Below are positions 45,752-55,422 of a DNA stretch of 64,000 nucleotides, piece after piece. The position numbers and the translations under genes are program-made. The notes below the pieces were generated by a model that was not told the origin of the DNA, did not search any database, and saw nothing but the letters and a program-made list of their open reading frames with translations. Positions within the stretch are counted from its first letter, which is position 1. Each line of letters starts with the position of its first letter. The stretch spans positions 4,058,626 through 4,122,625 of the forward strand of contig NZ_CP021361.1 of the NCBI RefSeq assembly GCF_002157145.1. The letters run 5' to 3'. The stretch comes from Acidovorax carolinensis (GTDB lineage: Bacteria > Pseudomonadota > Gammaproteobacteria > Burkholderiales > Burkholderiaceae_C).

Positions 45752-46534
45752 TTATTGCACCTCATCCTGGCGGCGCTTTCTGGGCCGGCCCGCCAGCAGT
45801 GCGTCAAACAGCGCGTTCGGAAGCAGGCGCAGCAGCTTGGCGACCACGCCCATCTGCCAGGGTATGACCCGGTAACTCACCCCCGCAGCAATGGCCTTGA
45901 AGGCACGGTCGGCAAAACAGTCGGCCTGCATCAGGAACGGCATGGCATAGCGGTTCTGGCGCGTAAGCGGCGTGTCGATATAGCCTGGCGAAATCGTGAC
46001 CACGCGCACCCCGTGCGGACGCATTTCGCCGCGCAGGCTCTCGCAATAGCTGATGACCGCCGCCTTGCTGGCGCAATAAGCACCATGCCCGGGCAAGCCG
46101 CGAATGCCCGCCACACTGCCAATACCGACCAGGGTGCCGCCCCGGCGCTGCACCATGCCATCCACGAACGGCTGGAAGGTGGCCGCCATGCCGATGTTGT
46201 TGGTGGCGAAGGTGCGCGCCATGACGTCGATATCGGCGCGGATGGCGGTGTCCATGCCCACGCTGATGCCGGCGTTGGCAATGACGACATCAGGCACGCC
46301 CTGGCGCGCGATGCAGTCCTGGCCCGCGGCCATGATGCTTTCAGGCACCGACACATCGGCACTATATATTTGATAGCTATCAGCGCCTATCCCTTGTGCG
46401 CTAGCCCATGATTTCATGTCAGATGTGCGCCGTGCCACCAGTGCCAGCCGATAGCCGGCCTGATGAAAACGCAGGGCCAGCGCCTGGCCAATGCCGCTGG
46501 AGGCACCCGTGATGAAAACGAGCGGGGCCGTCAT
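45752..46534 (-). CDS. Short-chain dehydrogenase/reductase
   Basis: A 260-residue SDR with the Rossmann motif FITGASSGIGQALALRF, NAGISVG, catalytic Ser in GIGSVAGIRGLPG and YCASKAAVISY (Tyr-x-x-x-Lys). A C-terminal basic segment (GRPRKRRQDEVQ) follows. The substrate is unknown. Residues about 44-62 (SWASAQGIGADSYQIYS) are encoded by a dispersed repeat lying in frame between strand 2 and the DV motif; relatives have no fixed sequence there, so the fold may tolerate it. Confidence 0.87.
   Translation of the reverse strand: MTAPLVFITGASSGIGQALALRFHQAGYRLALVARRTSDMKSWASAQGIGADSYQIYSADVSVPESIMAAGQDCIARQGVPDVVIANAGISVGMDTAIRADIDVMARTFATNNIGMAATFQPFVDGMVQRRGGTLVGIGSVAGIRGLPGHGAYCASKAAVISYCESLRGEMRPHGVRVVTISPGYIDTPLTRQNRYAMPFLMQADCFADRAFKAIAAGVSYRVIPWQMGVVAKLLRLLPNALFDALLAGRPRKRRQDEVQ
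46366..46410 (+). repeat. Dispersed palindromic repeat, copy 11, inside the SDR gene
   Basis: TTTGATAGCTATCAGCGCCT, ATCCCTTGTGCGCTAGCCCA. The reading frame of the SDR gene on the other strand passes through it without interruption. Confidence 0.75.
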
Positions 46535-46563
46535 GGGGTCGACCTGTGGACGCTGTGAGCGAC

Positions 46564-47157
46564 TTATCGCGGCGCCGCAGGCATCAGCACGCCCCGCACA
46601 CGCCCGCGCAACTGCAGCACCTGGTCGAGGTGGTCATATTCCATGGCGTCGGCCGTGAACTGGTCGTTGCCCCGGATGAGCACGACGGGCTGGTCGGAGC
46701 GCACGCGCTCGGCCTGGGTAAAGGCGTGCAGGAATTCGCCCCGAAATTCCAGGCGCGGCTGCGTCTCGCGCGTGACCACCGCATTGCCGAAAAGCTGCAC
46801 CTCAGAGCCATCGGCATTGCTCAATGCGCGATTGGCCGTAGCCAGCGTGACAACGCCCTGCGGCGTCACCGAGCGCATGCGCACATTGTCGATTTCCAGG
46901 GTGTCCGTGTCGGGAAAATGCCGCCCCATGTCGCCCTTGATCTCGCTTTGCATCCGCCCGGTGGCGTCAAAGCTCTTGACCGAAAAGACCTTCATGAAAT
47001 AGTCCGGCTGGTTGCCGTTGCTGGACGGAGCCGCTGCGGCAATGGGCGCGGGGGCATTGCGCACCAGCCACCAGGTGCCCAGGGCCAGCAGCCCCATGAG
47101 GATGATCGGGAGGTACAGCGTAAACCGATCCCAGCCCTGGCGCAGCACCGGGCTCAT
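46564..47157 (-). CDS. lptC: LPS-transport bitopic membrane protein LptC
   Basis: LptC (197 residues) couples the LptBFG extractor to the periplasmic LptA bridge. One N-terminal membrane helix (about 14-32, YLPIILMGLLALGTWWLV) anchors a periplasmic jellyroll (about 55-190) with SEIKGDMGRHFPDTDTLEID and FRGEFLHAFTQAERVRSDQP. It overlaps the end of kdsC by 4 bp, and lptC-kdsC-kdsD is a known cluster in many proteobacteria. Confidence 0.9.
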   Translation of the reverse strand: MSPVLRQGWDRFTLYLPIILMGLLALGTWWLVRNAPAPIAAAAPSSNGNQPDYFMKVFSVKSFDATGRMQSEIKGDMGRHFPDTDTLEIDNVRMRSVTPQGVVTLATANRALSNADGSEVQLFGNAVVTRETQPRLEFRGEFLHAFTQAERVRSDQPVVLIRGNDQFTADAMEYDHLDQVLQLRGRVRGVLMPAAPR

Positions 47158-47717
47158 AGGGTGTAGTCCGCCAGCAGGCCTGCATAGCGGCCACTGGCCA
47201 CCAGCAACAGGTCGCAGAACTCGCGCGCCGCGCCTTCACCGCCACGCGCCAGGGTGGTGTGGTGCGCGGCATGGCGCACTTCCACGTGGGCATTGGCCGG
47301 GGCACAGGCCAGGGCGCAGCGGCGCATGACGGGCAGATCCGGCCAGTCGTCGCCCATGGCGGCAGCCTGCGTCCAGGAAAGCCCCAGGTTCGACAGGATC
47401 TGCTCAGCCGCCGGGCGCTTGTCTTCGGTGCCAAAAACGGCATGCTCGACACCGAGCGCCTGCAAACGCAGGCGCAACGGGGCCGAATCGCGACCGGTGA
47501 TCACGGCCGGGGTGATGCCGGCCTTCTGCAGCAACTTGAGGCCATGCCCATCCAGGGTGTTGAAGCGCTTGAGCGTTTCGCCGGCTTCGCTGATGTACAG
47601 GCTGCCATCGGTCAGCACCCCGTCCACATCAAAAAAGGCTACGCGCATGCCTTGGGCGCGCAACAGCAGCTCGGGGGGAAATTGCAGCACGGGCAGGGTC
47701 ATTTCAATGGGAGGCAT
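47154..47717 (-). CDS. kdsC: 3-deoxy-D-manno-octulosonate-8-phosphate phosphatase KdsC
   Basis: KdsC (187 residues, HAD superfamily) removes phosphate from Kdo8P to give Kdo for lipopolysaccharide. HAD motif I FFDVDGVLTDG, motif II ITGRDSA and motif IV MGDDWPDLPVM are intact. Starts at GTG 47741, ATG 47717 and ATG 47702 are all in frame; 47717 is a compromise and none has a strong ribosome binding site. It lies downstream of kdsD and overlaps lptC. Confidence 0.92.
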   Translation of the reverse strand: MPPIEMTLPVLQFPPELLLRAQGMRVAFFDVDGVLTDGSLYISEAGETLKRFNTLDGHGLKLLQKAGITPAVITGRDSAPLRLRLQALGVEHAVFGTEDKRPAAEQILSNLGLSWTQAAAMGDDWPDLPVMRRCALACAPANAHVEVRHAAHHTTLARGGEGAAREFCDLLLVASGRYAGLLADYTL

Positions 47718-47822
47718 TGCGGATGTAAAAGGCACGGCCACGGCCAGTGCCCGCGTGGAACCGGCTTTGCAGGGCCACCGAGGGCGTCCCCCTGGGGGAA
47801 GGTGCGAAGCGACTCAAGGGGG

Positions 47823-48818
47823 TCATATGACTTTCGCGCGCATCAGGTCGCGGATGTGGACCACGCCTTCCAGCGTTCCGTTCGCCCCCACCACCAGCAC
47901 GCTGGTGATGCCGTGGGTCTCCATCATTTCGGCGGCATTCACCGCCAGGGCGTCGGGCGCAATGCGGCGGGGCGTGGCGTGCATGACCTGGGCGGCCGTG
48001 GCCGTGCGCAGGTCGGCGCCCGCCTCGATGCGGCGGCGCAAGTCACCGTCGGTAAAGATGCCAAGCACCTGCCCCGCGCCATCGACCACGGCGGCGGAGC
48101 CCAGCCCCTTGGCACTCATCTCCCGCATCAGTTCGCTGAAAGAGGCTTCGGGCAAGACGCGCGGAACGGCGTCGCCCGAGCGCATGACGTCGCTCACATG
48201 CGTCAGCAGTTTGCGGCCCAGGGCGCCGCCGGGGTGCGAACGGGCAAAGTCCTCCGGGCGAAAACCCCGCGCATCGAGCAAGGCCACGGCCAGGGCATCG
48301 CCCATGGCCAGTTGCGCGGTGGTGCTGGCCGTGGGCGCCAGGTTCAGCGGGCAGGCTTCGCGCTCCACGCTGCAGTCGAGCGTGAGGTCGGCGTGGCGCG
48401 CCAGTGTGGATTGCAGGCCGCCCGTCATGGCAATCAGGGGCACGCCCAGGCGCTTGAGCACCGGCAGCAGCGCCGTGAGCTCGCCGCTTTCGCCGCTGTT
48501 GGAGATGGCCAGCACCAGATCGTCGGCGGTCACCATGCCCAGATCGCCGTGGCTGGCCTCGGCAGGATGCACAAAGAACGCCGGCGTGCCGGTGGACGCC
48601 AGGGTGGCCGCAATCTTGCGCCCGATATGGCCGCTCTTGCCCATGCCCATGACCACCACACGCCCTGTGGTCTGCAGCACGCGCTGCACGGCCTGCACAA
48701 ACCGGGCGTCCAGGCGTGCGGCCAACCCCGTGAGGGCAGCGGCCTCGATGTCAAACGTTTCCCGCGCCAGGCGCAGGACCTGATCCGGATCAAAAGGGGA
48801 GAGGGCGACGGGAGTCAT
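47823..48818 (-). CDS. kdsD: Arabinose-5-phosphate isomerase KdsD
   Basis: KdsD/KpsF-family isomerase (331 residues) that converts ribulose-5-phosphate to arabinose-5-phosphate, the first Kdo-specific step. The SIS domain (about 45-190) has VVMGMGKSGHIGRKIAATLA, PAEASHGDLGM and NSGESGELTALLP; two CBS domains (about 210-330) follow. It heads the kdsD-kdsC-lptC run on the minus strand and is divergent from the CPA2 antiporter. Confidence 0.93.
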   Translation of the reverse strand: MTPVALSPFDPDQVLRLARETFDIEAAALTGLAARLDARFVQAVQRVLQTTGRVVVMGMGKSGHIGRKIAATLASTGTPAFFVHPAEASHGDLGMVTADDLVLAISNSGESGELTALLPVLKRLGVPLIAMTGGLQSTLARHADLTLDCSVEREACPLNLAPTASTTAQLAMGDALAVALLDARGFRPEDFARSHPGGALGRKLLTHVSDVMRSGDAVPRVLPEASFSELMREMSAKGLGSAAVVDGAGQVLGIFTDGDLRRRIEAGADLRTATAAQVMHATPRRIAPDALAVNAAEMMETHGITSVLVVGANGTLEGVVHIRDLMRAKVI

Positions 48819-48866
48819 CCGCGGATTCTATCGACCGGGGTACAGGGGCTCGGATAGCATTGGTCT

Positions 48867-50852
48867 ATGTCCTCACTCGCGCTGACCTTGCTTTATCTTC
48901 TGGCCGCGGTGTTGGGCGTGGTGGTGTGTCGCAGCCTCAAACTGCCGCCGATGCTGGGCTACCTTGCCGCAGGCGTGCTGATCGGGCCCCATGCACTGGC
49001 GCTGGCGCAGAACTCGGAAGGGGTGCGGCACCTCGGCGAATTCGGGGTGGTGTTCCTGATGTTCGCCATCGGGCTCGAATTCAGCCTGCCCAAGCTGCGC
49101 GCCATGCGGCGCCAGGTGTTTGGCCTGGGGCTGATGCAGGTGGTGCTGACCATGCTCGTGGTCACCGGGCTGGCGCTGGCCATGGCGCATCTGGTGGGCG
49201 GTGTGTGGGAGATGGGCTGGCAGTCAGCCCTGGCGCTGTCGGGTGTGCTGGCCATGAGCAGCACGGCCATCGTGGTCAAGCTGATGGCCGAGCGCTCCGA
49301 ACTTGAAAGTGAGCATGGTCGGCGCGTGATGGGGATCCTGCTGTTCCAGGACCTGGCGGTGGTGCCCCTGCTGGTGTTGATTCCGGCCCTGGGCTCGTCG
49401 CCAGACCGCCTGCTGACGGCGCTGGGGCTCGCGCTGGTCAAGGCGGCGGTGCTGGTGGGCCTGCTGCTGACGGGTGGCCAGCGCCTGATGCGCTGGTGGC
49501 TTACGCAGGTGGCGCGGCGCAAGAGCGACGAGCTGTTCATGCTGAACCTGCTGCTGATCACGCTGGGGCTGGCCTGGCTGACCGAGCTGGCAGGCCTGAG
49601 CCTGGCCCTGGGCGCCTTCATTGCGGGGGTGCTGGTCTCGGAGACCGAATACCGGCACCAGGTGGGCACGGATATCCGCCCGTTCCACGACGTGCTGCTG
49701 GGTCTGTTCTTCATCACCATCGGCATGATGCTGGACTGGCACATTCTGGTGGACCGCTGGGCGCTGGTGCTGGTGCTGATCACGGTGCCGCTGCTGCTCA
49801 AGCTGGTGCTCATCCTGGTACTGGCGCGCAGCATGGGTGCCACCACCGGAGTGGCCTTGCGCACCGGCCTGTATCTGGCACAGGCGGGTGAGTTTGGCTT
49901 TGTGCTGCTGTCGCTCACGCTGGAAAACGGGCTGGTGCAGCCGGCGCTCATGAACCCCATCTTGGCGGCCATGGTGCTGTCGATGCTGGCCACGCCGTTT
50001 CTCATCATGTACAGCAACCGCATCGTGATGAAGCTGGTGGCCAGCGACTGGCTGCAGCAGTCGCTACAGATGACCGCCATCGCGCGCAAGTCCATCAACA
50101 CCAGCAAGCATGTGATCATTTGCGGCTTTGGCCGCTGCGGCCAGAACCTGGCCCGGATGCTGGAACGCGAAGGCATTCCTTACATGGCGCTCGATCTGGA
50201 CCCCGACCGCGTGCGCCAGGCCGCCGCCGCGGGCCATTCCGTGGTCTTTGGGGATGCCACCCGCCTGCAGGCGCTGATGGCGGCGGGGCTGGTGCGGGCC
50301 AGCGCGGTGGCGGTGACCTATCTGGACGTTCCGTCGGCGCTCAAGGTGCTGGCCAACACGCGCGCCCATGCGCCGCAGGTGCCCGTGGTGGTGCGCACCC
50401 AGGACGACCTGCACCTGGACAAGCTGCAGGCCGCTGGCGCCACCGAGGTGGTGCCCGAGGCCATCGAGGGCTCGCTCATGCTGGCCAGCCACGCGCTGGC
50501 GCTGGTGGGCGTGCCCATGCGCCGGGTGCTGCGGCTGGTGCAGGACCAGCGCGATGCGCGCTACAACCTGCTGCGTGGCTACTTCCATGGCGCGGATGAC
50601 GACACCGTGAACGAGCGCGATCAGGAGCGCCTGTCGACCGTCACGCTGCCGCCCGGGGCCAAGGTCATCGGTCAAGCGCTGGGCGGGCTGGCCCTGCCCG
50701 CCATGGGCGTGCGGGTGGTCAATTTGCGGCGCGGCGACGGCCATCCGGGTGCCGCAGGGGCTGAAGCGCTGCTGGCGTCGGGAGATACGCTGGTGCTGTC
50801 GGGGCACCCTGCTGCGCTGGCATTGGCCGAGGACAAGTTGCTGCGGGGGTGA
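48867..50852 (+). CDS. CPA2 cation:proton antiporter with RCK domains (KefB/YbaL-like)
   Basis: A 661-residue inner-membrane transporter: about 12 helices (residues 1-385) of the CPA2 exchanger fold, then an RCK/TrkA-N nucleotide-binding domain (IICGFGRCGQNLARMLEREG near 414; LDLDPDRVRQAAAAGHSVVF) and a TrkA-C domain (about 570-655). This arrangement fits K+ efflux or K+/H+ antiport of the KefB/KefC/YbaL group. The same kdsD-divergent position is common. Ligand control by glutathione or nucleotides is not decidable here. Confidence 0.9.
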   Translation: MSSLALTLLYLLAAVLGVVVCRSLKLPPMLGYLAAGVLIGPHALALAQNSEGVRHLGEFGVVFLMFAIGLEFSLPKLRAMRRQVFGLGLMQVVLTMLVVTGLALAMAHLVGGVWEMGWQSALALSGVLAMSSTAIVVKLMAERSELESEHGRRVMGILLFQDLAVVPLLVLIPALGSSPDRLLTALGLALVKAAVLVGLLLTGGQRLMRWWLTQVARRKSDELFMLNLLLITLGLAWLTELAGLSLALGAFIAGVLVSETEYRHQVGTDIRPFHDVLLGLFFITIGMMLDWHILVDRWALVLVLITVPLLLKLVLILVLARSMGATTGVALRTGLYLAQAGEFGFVLLSLTLENGLVQPALMNPILAAMVLSMLATPFLIMYSNRIVMKLVASDWLQQSLQMTAIARKSINTSKHVIICGFGRCGQNLARMLEREGIPYMALDLDPDRVRQAAAAGHSVVFGDATRLQALMAAGLVRASAVAVTYLDVPSALKVLANTRAHAPQVPVVVRTQDDLHLDKLQAAGATEVVPEAIEGSLMLASHALALVGVPMRRVLRLVQDQRDARYNLLRGYFHGADDDTVNERDQERLSTVTLPPGAKVIGQALGGLALPAMGVRVVNLRRGDGHPGAAGAEALLASGDTLVLSGHPAALALAEDKLLRG

Positions 50853-51003
50853 AGGCAGAGACCATCCCCCTGAGGCGCTGCGCGCCTTCCCCCTTCTCTC
50901 GGCTGCGCCGGGAAGGGGGACACCGCCAGCGCGGCGGGGCGGCCCTTGCGCGGCGGTCCTGGCATCCAGCAGTGCCAGTCCGCCAGGCGATCGGGAAATT
51001 GAA

Positions 51004-51024
51004 GCAAATTCGGCTATAGCCCTT
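51004..51024 (+). repeat. Dispersed palindromic repeat, copy 12, left part (split by IS30)
   Basis: GCAAATTCGGCTATAGCCCTT; rejoined with 52134-52172 it reconstructs a full repeat closely matching copy 6 at 21722. Confidence 0.7.
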
Positions 51025-52130
51025 GGCGGCCTCAGTTCCGAAGTGCAACACCGAGAATTGAGGTCAAGATGACAAAGAAGAACTACCAGCATTTGAGCCA
51101 GAGCGAACGCCATGCGATAGCCTTGGGGCTGCAGCAAAAGCAAACCCTCAGCGCCATAGCGCGGGCCTTGGGGCGCTGCAAGAGCACCATCAGCCGGGAA
51201 TGCCAACGTAATGCGGGCGCCAAGGCCTACACCTCCAAGTTCGCCCAGCAACGCAGCGACAGGCGCAGATGCTTTGCCCGTCCCCAGCCCAAACTGCACC
51301 GCGATGGACCTTTGTTCAAGATCGTTCGCGACTATCTGCTCCGGCACTGGTCTCCCCAGCAAATCGCTGGGCAGTTGAAGAAACTGCACCCTGACAACAA
51401 GCGCAAACAAGTGTCCCACGAGAGCATCTACACCTGCATCTACGCCCAGCCCCGCGGAGAGCTCAAGAAGGAGCTGGTGGCCTGCTTGCGCATGGCCCGC
51501 GCCAAGCGCTGGCCGCGCTCCAAGGGCGAGGATCGGCGTGGACAGATCACCGATCTGCTGAGCATCCATGTGCGCCCACCCGAGATTGAGGATCGTCAGT
51601 TGCCCGGGCACTGGGAGGGCGACCTCATCAAAGGCAAAGGCAATGCCAGTGCCATTGGCACGCTGCTCGAGCGCACGACCCGCCTGGTGGTGCTGGTCAA
51701 GCTGCCACACCCCAACCCGGCGACAGCGGCACATGTACTGCAGGCCTTCAGCGACAAGCTCAATGGCATTGCCAGCCCGATGCGCCAGAGCCTGACCTAT
51801 GACCGAGGCAGTGAGATGGCAGAGCATGCCAAGCTCACCGAGAACACGGGCATGAAGGTGTACTTCTGTGACCCCTACAGCCCCTGGCAGCGGGGCTCCA
51901 ACGAAAACACCAATGGATTGCTGCGGCAGTACTTCCCCAAGGGGACTGATCTGAGCGGCTATAGCCAGGAGTATCTGGATGCCGTAGCCGATGAGCTCAA
52001 TGGGCGCCCCAGGATGACTCTGGGGTGGAGCAAGCCCATTGAGGTTTATGCCGAACATTTGGCCCGGCTGACCCTACAGCCTGATTCAGTGCATTAATGA
52101 ATATTTGTTGCACTTGGACTTGAATCCGCC
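51025..52130 (+). mobile_element. IS30-family insertion sequence, 1106 bp
   Basis: Ends are imperfect inverted repeats: left GGCGGCCTCAGTTCCGAAGT..., right (reverse complement) GGCGGATTCAAGTCCAAGTG..., both continuing GCAACA. The 3-bp direct repeat CTT flanks it (51022-51024 and 52131-52133), as expected for IS30 transposition. It carries one intact transposase gene and interrupts a dispersed repeat. Confidence 0.85.
51069..52097 (+). CDS. IS30-family transposase
   Basis: A 342-residue DDE transposase. N-terminal helix-turn-helix (HLSQSERHAIALGLQQKQTL ... KSTISRECQRN) binds the inverted repeats. The catalytic triad is visible: Asp in GHWEGDLIKG, Asp in TYDRGSEM and Glu in SPWQRGSNENTNGLLRQYFP. 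The frame is intact, so the element may still be active. ATG 51069 follows GAGGTCAAG. Confidence 0.95.
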   Translation: MTKKNYQHLSQSERHAIALGLQQKQTLSAIARALGRCKSTISRECQRNAGAKAYTSKFAQQRSDRRRCFARPQPKLHRDGPLFKIVRDYLLRHWSPQQIAGQLKKLHPDNKRKQVSHESIYTCIYAQPRGELKKELVACLRMARAKRWPRSKGEDRRGQITDLLSIHVRPPEIEDRQLPGHWEGDLIKGKGNASAIGTLLERTTRLVVLVKLPHPNPATAAHVLQAFSDKLNGIASPMRQSLTYDRGSEMAEHAKLTENTGMKVYFCDPYSPWQRGSNENTNGLLRQYFPKGTDLSGYSQEYLDAVADELNGRPRMTLGWSKPIEVYAEHLARLTLQPDSVH

Positions 52131-52133
52131 CTT

Positions 52134-52172
52134 ATCCAAAAAGCGCCAATAGCTACATATTAGTTAGCAAAT
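52134..52172 (+). repeat. Dispersed palindromic repeat, copy 12, right part (split by IS30)
   Basis: ATCCAAAAAGCGCCAATAGC, TACATATTAGTTAGCAAAT. It also encodes the last residues and stop codon (52153) of the GGDEF-EAL gene on the minus strand. Confidence 0.75.
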
Positions 52173-55100
52173 CAACCACACCGGGCCGCCCGAACAGGTA
52201 GCCCTGGAACTGCTGGCAGCCGTTGCGCAGCAGAAATGCGCGCTGTCCCTCGGTTTCCACCCCTTCGGCCACCACATCCAGCCCCAGGCTGCTTGCCAGC
52301 GTAATGATGGTGCAGGCGATGGCCGCATCGTTGGGGTCGGTGAGCACGTCGCGCACAAAGCTCTGGTCGATCTTGAGCTGGTCGAGCGGCAGGCGCTTGA
52401 GATAGCCCAGCGAGGAATAGCCGGTACCAAAATCATCGAGCGAAAAACCCACCCCCAGGGTGCGCAGGGCCTGCATCTTCAGGATGCTGTCTTCCACGTC
52501 ATGAAGCATCAGGCTTTCGGTCAGCTCCAGCTTCAGCCTGCGCGGGCTGGCGCCGGACTCGCGCAGGGTATCCAGCACCTGCTGAACAAAGTGGGGATGC
52601 CGGAACTCCTGGGCACTGACGTTCACCGCCACGCTCCAGCCTGCGGTGTGTGGCATGGCCGCCCACTGCGCCAGTTGCGCACATGCCAGGCGCATGACCC
52701 GCCGCCCCAGCGGCAAGATCAGCCCGGTCTGTTCGGCCAACGGGATGAACTCACCGGGCGAGACCATGCCGCGCTGCGGGTGCATCCAGCGCACCAGGGC
52801 CTCGGCGCCCAGCACATCGCCCGCCGCATTCACCACCGGCTGGTAGTGCAGCAGGAACTCGTCACGCTGCAGGCCCTGCCGGATATCCCCTTCCAGTGCG
52901 GAGCGCGCGCTGGCGGCCGCCTGCATGGCGGGATCAAAGAAACACAAGGTGTTGCGCCCCTGCGCCTTGGCCTGGTACATGGCCAGGTCAGCGCGCTGCA
53001 GCAATTCGTGCACCGGCTGCCGTGCGTCCCGGAACAGCGCAATGCCGATGCTGGGCGTGCTGTGGATCTCGCGGTGGTCCACCTGGAACGGCCCGTTGAG
53101 CGACGCGATGATTTTCTGGGCGACCGCCTCCGCCTCGACAGCAGCCTCGGGCTCCACGCTGTGCAGTTGCTGAAGAATCACCACAAACTCATCACCCCCC
53201 AGGCGTGCCACGGTGTCCATGGCCCGCACACAGGCCCGCAAGCGCTCGGCCACCTGCACCAGCAGGCGGTCACCCATCTCGTGGCCCAGGGTGTCGTTGA
53301 TCGACTTGAAATTGTCCAGGTCCAGGAACAGCAAGGCGCCATGGCACGCTTCGCGCGCACAACCCAGGGTGGCGTGTTCCAGCCGGTCAAGCAGGAGCCG
53401 GCGATTGGGCAGCGCCGTGAGCTCGTCGTAAAACGCCAGCCGCTGGATCTCGGCCTCCGCCTTCTTGCGTTCGGTGATGTTGCGCGCAATGCCGCGATAA
53501 CCCGTGAATCGGCCTTCGGCATCAAAAATGGGTTCACCACTGATGGACACCCAGATGGGCGTGCCATCGCTGGTGGTGCGCTGCATCTCGAAGTCATGAA
53601 AGACCTCATGGGCCTGCAGCTGTTGACGGTGCTTGCTCCACTGCCCAGGCTCCACCACGGCATCGGGCAGCTCCCAGCGGGTCAGTCCGTACTGCGTTTC
53701 GTCCGGGATTCCCCGATCGCGCTCGGCACTGCCGTCGAACCGGACAAACCGGAAGTCGGCATCCTGCTCCCAGTACCAGTCCGAGGAAAGGTGGGTGAGG
53801 CTGCGCCAGCGCGCCTCACTCTCCCGCAAAGCCTGCAGCGTGCCCAGGTAATCGGTCACATCGGCAAAAGTGCGTACCCTGCCGCCCGCCTCCACCAACC
53901 GCGTGCGCACTTCCAGATAGCGCCCCTCGCGTGTCTTGCGGATATAGGTTTCGGGCATTGCAGGGCCCCCAGCCCGCCCGGCTTGCTCCGATGCCACGTA
54001 GGCCCGGGCGGGCGATTCGATCAGTTCGAAATCGGGCCCAAAATCTCCCCGCTCGGTCTGGAAACGCACGACGTCTTCCACGCTCGGCTGCGTTGCGAGC
54101 AACGCTTCAGGCAAATCCAGCAGCTCCAGATAACGCCGGTTGTACAGGCGGATGCGGCCGCTGGCATCGACGTTCGTGATGCCCTGGGACACGCTGGCCA
54201 GCGTGACTTCCAGCGCGCGGGTCTTTTCGGTCAGCAGCGCACTGGCATGTGCCAGCCGGGACTCGACCTCGCTGCGCGCCAGCTCGGCCCGGCGCGCCAG
54301 TTCGAGCTGGCCCACGGTATTGAGCAGCGGCTGCAAAAACTGCGCCTCCGCCTGCGAATAGCCATCCGGGCGATTGGCCAGCCCGACCATGGCGACAAGC
54401 TCCCCGGCGGCATGGATGGGCAGTCCCATATAAGTTTTGAGCACCGGATGCCCCCGCGGAACCCCGGTGCTGCGCGGGTCTGCGGCGGGGTTGTTGCAGA
54501 TGACCGCCTCGCCCGTCCGCAGCGCCGCGCCCAGGAGCGTGTGCGGATTGTCAAAAACCATGCCCTCCTGGGCATGCTCGGCATAGTGGGCGCGCGAAGC
54601 GGCGTCCCAGCTGATGTCGGTCATGGCATGCACCCGCAGGAGCGGCTGGCCCTCGGACGTGCGCTGCACCTGCCCCACCAGCCCGAACGCGCTGCCAGTG
54701 AGCGCCATCAACTCCTGCAGCACTGCATCAAACGCAGCGCGGGGAGAAGTCTTCGCAATGAAGATGGCCTGGACCCTGGAGATCGCCTGCAGCAATCGGT
54801 GCTGCCTGGCCAGCATGGCCTCGGCGGTCTGGCGCGCCCGCGCGCCCGTGCTGCGCTCGAGCACTGCCTCGATCTGCGCGGGGAGCGCCAGCAGGTGATC
54901 GCGTTGCGGGGTCTGCACCAGAAAATCACTGAACCCGTGCCGCATGGCCTGTGCCGCCTGAACCTCCTCGCCCGGGAGCACGATGATCAGGGCCGGCACC
55001 TCGTCGAGCAGTTCCAGCACATCAAAGGCCGTGCCATCGACCATGCTGCGCACCGTCAACACTACGTCGGTTTGTTCGCGGGCCAGTATCCGGCGGGCTT

Positions 55101-55215
55101 GCGCAAGCGTGGGCGCAACTTCGACTGTCCAGTCCAGCCAGGGATCGACCAGCGCATGGACGACGGACTGTGCATGGACAGTGTCGCCATCGATCAAAAG
55201 GACAGAGATGGGCAT
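52153..55215 (-). CDS. Receiver-GAF-PAS-PAS-GGDEF-EAL cyclic-di-GMP signalling protein
   Basis: A 1020-residue cytoplasmic signalling protein: receiver-like domain (about 1-115), GAF (about 155-300), two PAS regions (about 335-430 and 460-590, [20 protein letters not shown]), GGDEF ([12 protein letters not shown]; about 605-765) and EAL ([27 protein letters not shown]; about 780-1020). Both catalytic motifs are canonical, so it could make and break c-di-GMP. The receiver lacks an obvious phosphoacceptor Asp ([10 protein letters not shown]), so phosphorylation control is doubtful. ATG 55215 ([11 protein letters not shown]) is chosen over an upstream TTG. Confidence 0.9.
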   Translation of the reverse strand: MPISVLLIDGDTVHAQSVVHALVDPWLDWTVEVAPTLAQARRILAREQTDVVLTVRSMVDGTAFDVLELLDEVPALIIVLPGEEVQAAQAMRHGFSDFLVQTPQRDHLLALPAQIEAVLERSTGARARQTAEAMLARQHRLLQAISRVQAIFIAKTSPRAAFDAVLQELMALTGSAFGLVGQVQRTSEGQPLLRVHAMTDISWDAASRAHYAEHAQEGMVFDNPHTLLGAALRTGEAVICNNPAADPRSTGVPRGHPVLKTYMGLPIHAAGELVAMVGLANRPDGYSQAEAQFLQPLLNTVGQLELARRAELARSEVESRLAHASALLTEKTRALEVTLASVSQGITNVDASGRIRLYNRRYLELLDLPEALLATQPSVEDVVRFQTERGDFGPDFELIESPARAYVASEQAGRAGGPAMPETYIRKTREGRYLEVRTRLVEAGGRVRTFADVTDYLGTLQALRESEARWRSLTHLSSDWYWEQDADFRFVRFDGSAERDRGIPDETQYGLTRWELPDAVVEPGQWSKHRQQLQAHEVFHDFEMQRTTSDGTPIWVSISGEPIFDAEGRFTGYRGIARNITERKKAEAEIQRLAFYDELTALPNRRLLLDRLEHATLGCAREACHGALLFLDLDNFKSINDTLGHEMGDRLLVQVAERLRACVRAMDTVARLGGDEFVVILQQLHSVEPEAAVEAEAVAQKIIASLNGPFQVDHREIHSTPSIGIALFRDARQPVHELLQRADLAMYQAKAQGRNTLCFFDPAMQAAASARSALEGDIRQGLQRDEFLLHYQPVVNAAGDVLGAEALVRWMHPQRGMVSPGEFIPLAEQTGLILPLGRRVMRLACAQLAQWAAMPHTAGWSVAVNVSAQEFRHPHFVQQVLDTLRESGASPRRLKLELTESLMLHDVEDSILKMQALRTLGVGFSLDDFGTGYSSLGYLKRLPLDQLKIDQSFVRDVLTDPNDAAIACTIITLASSLGLDVVAEGVETEGQRAFLLRNGCQQFQGYLFGRPGVVDLLTNM

Positions 55216-55422
55216 GGGCCGATCCGGAGTGCGAAACCAAATCGGCCCCAAAAAGCCGATTGCGGTACAAGGAGAAACAACAGTTACCCATTATGGGGGC
55301 TGCCCGGGCTCCGCAGCCACGCTGTGTTGCTTGCGATGCAATCCTTACACTTCGCGCGTCGAGTACAACTGGATTGCCAGGCGTCGCTCTTTCTCTTTGT
55401 TCCTTTCCCAATTCACCCCGCC

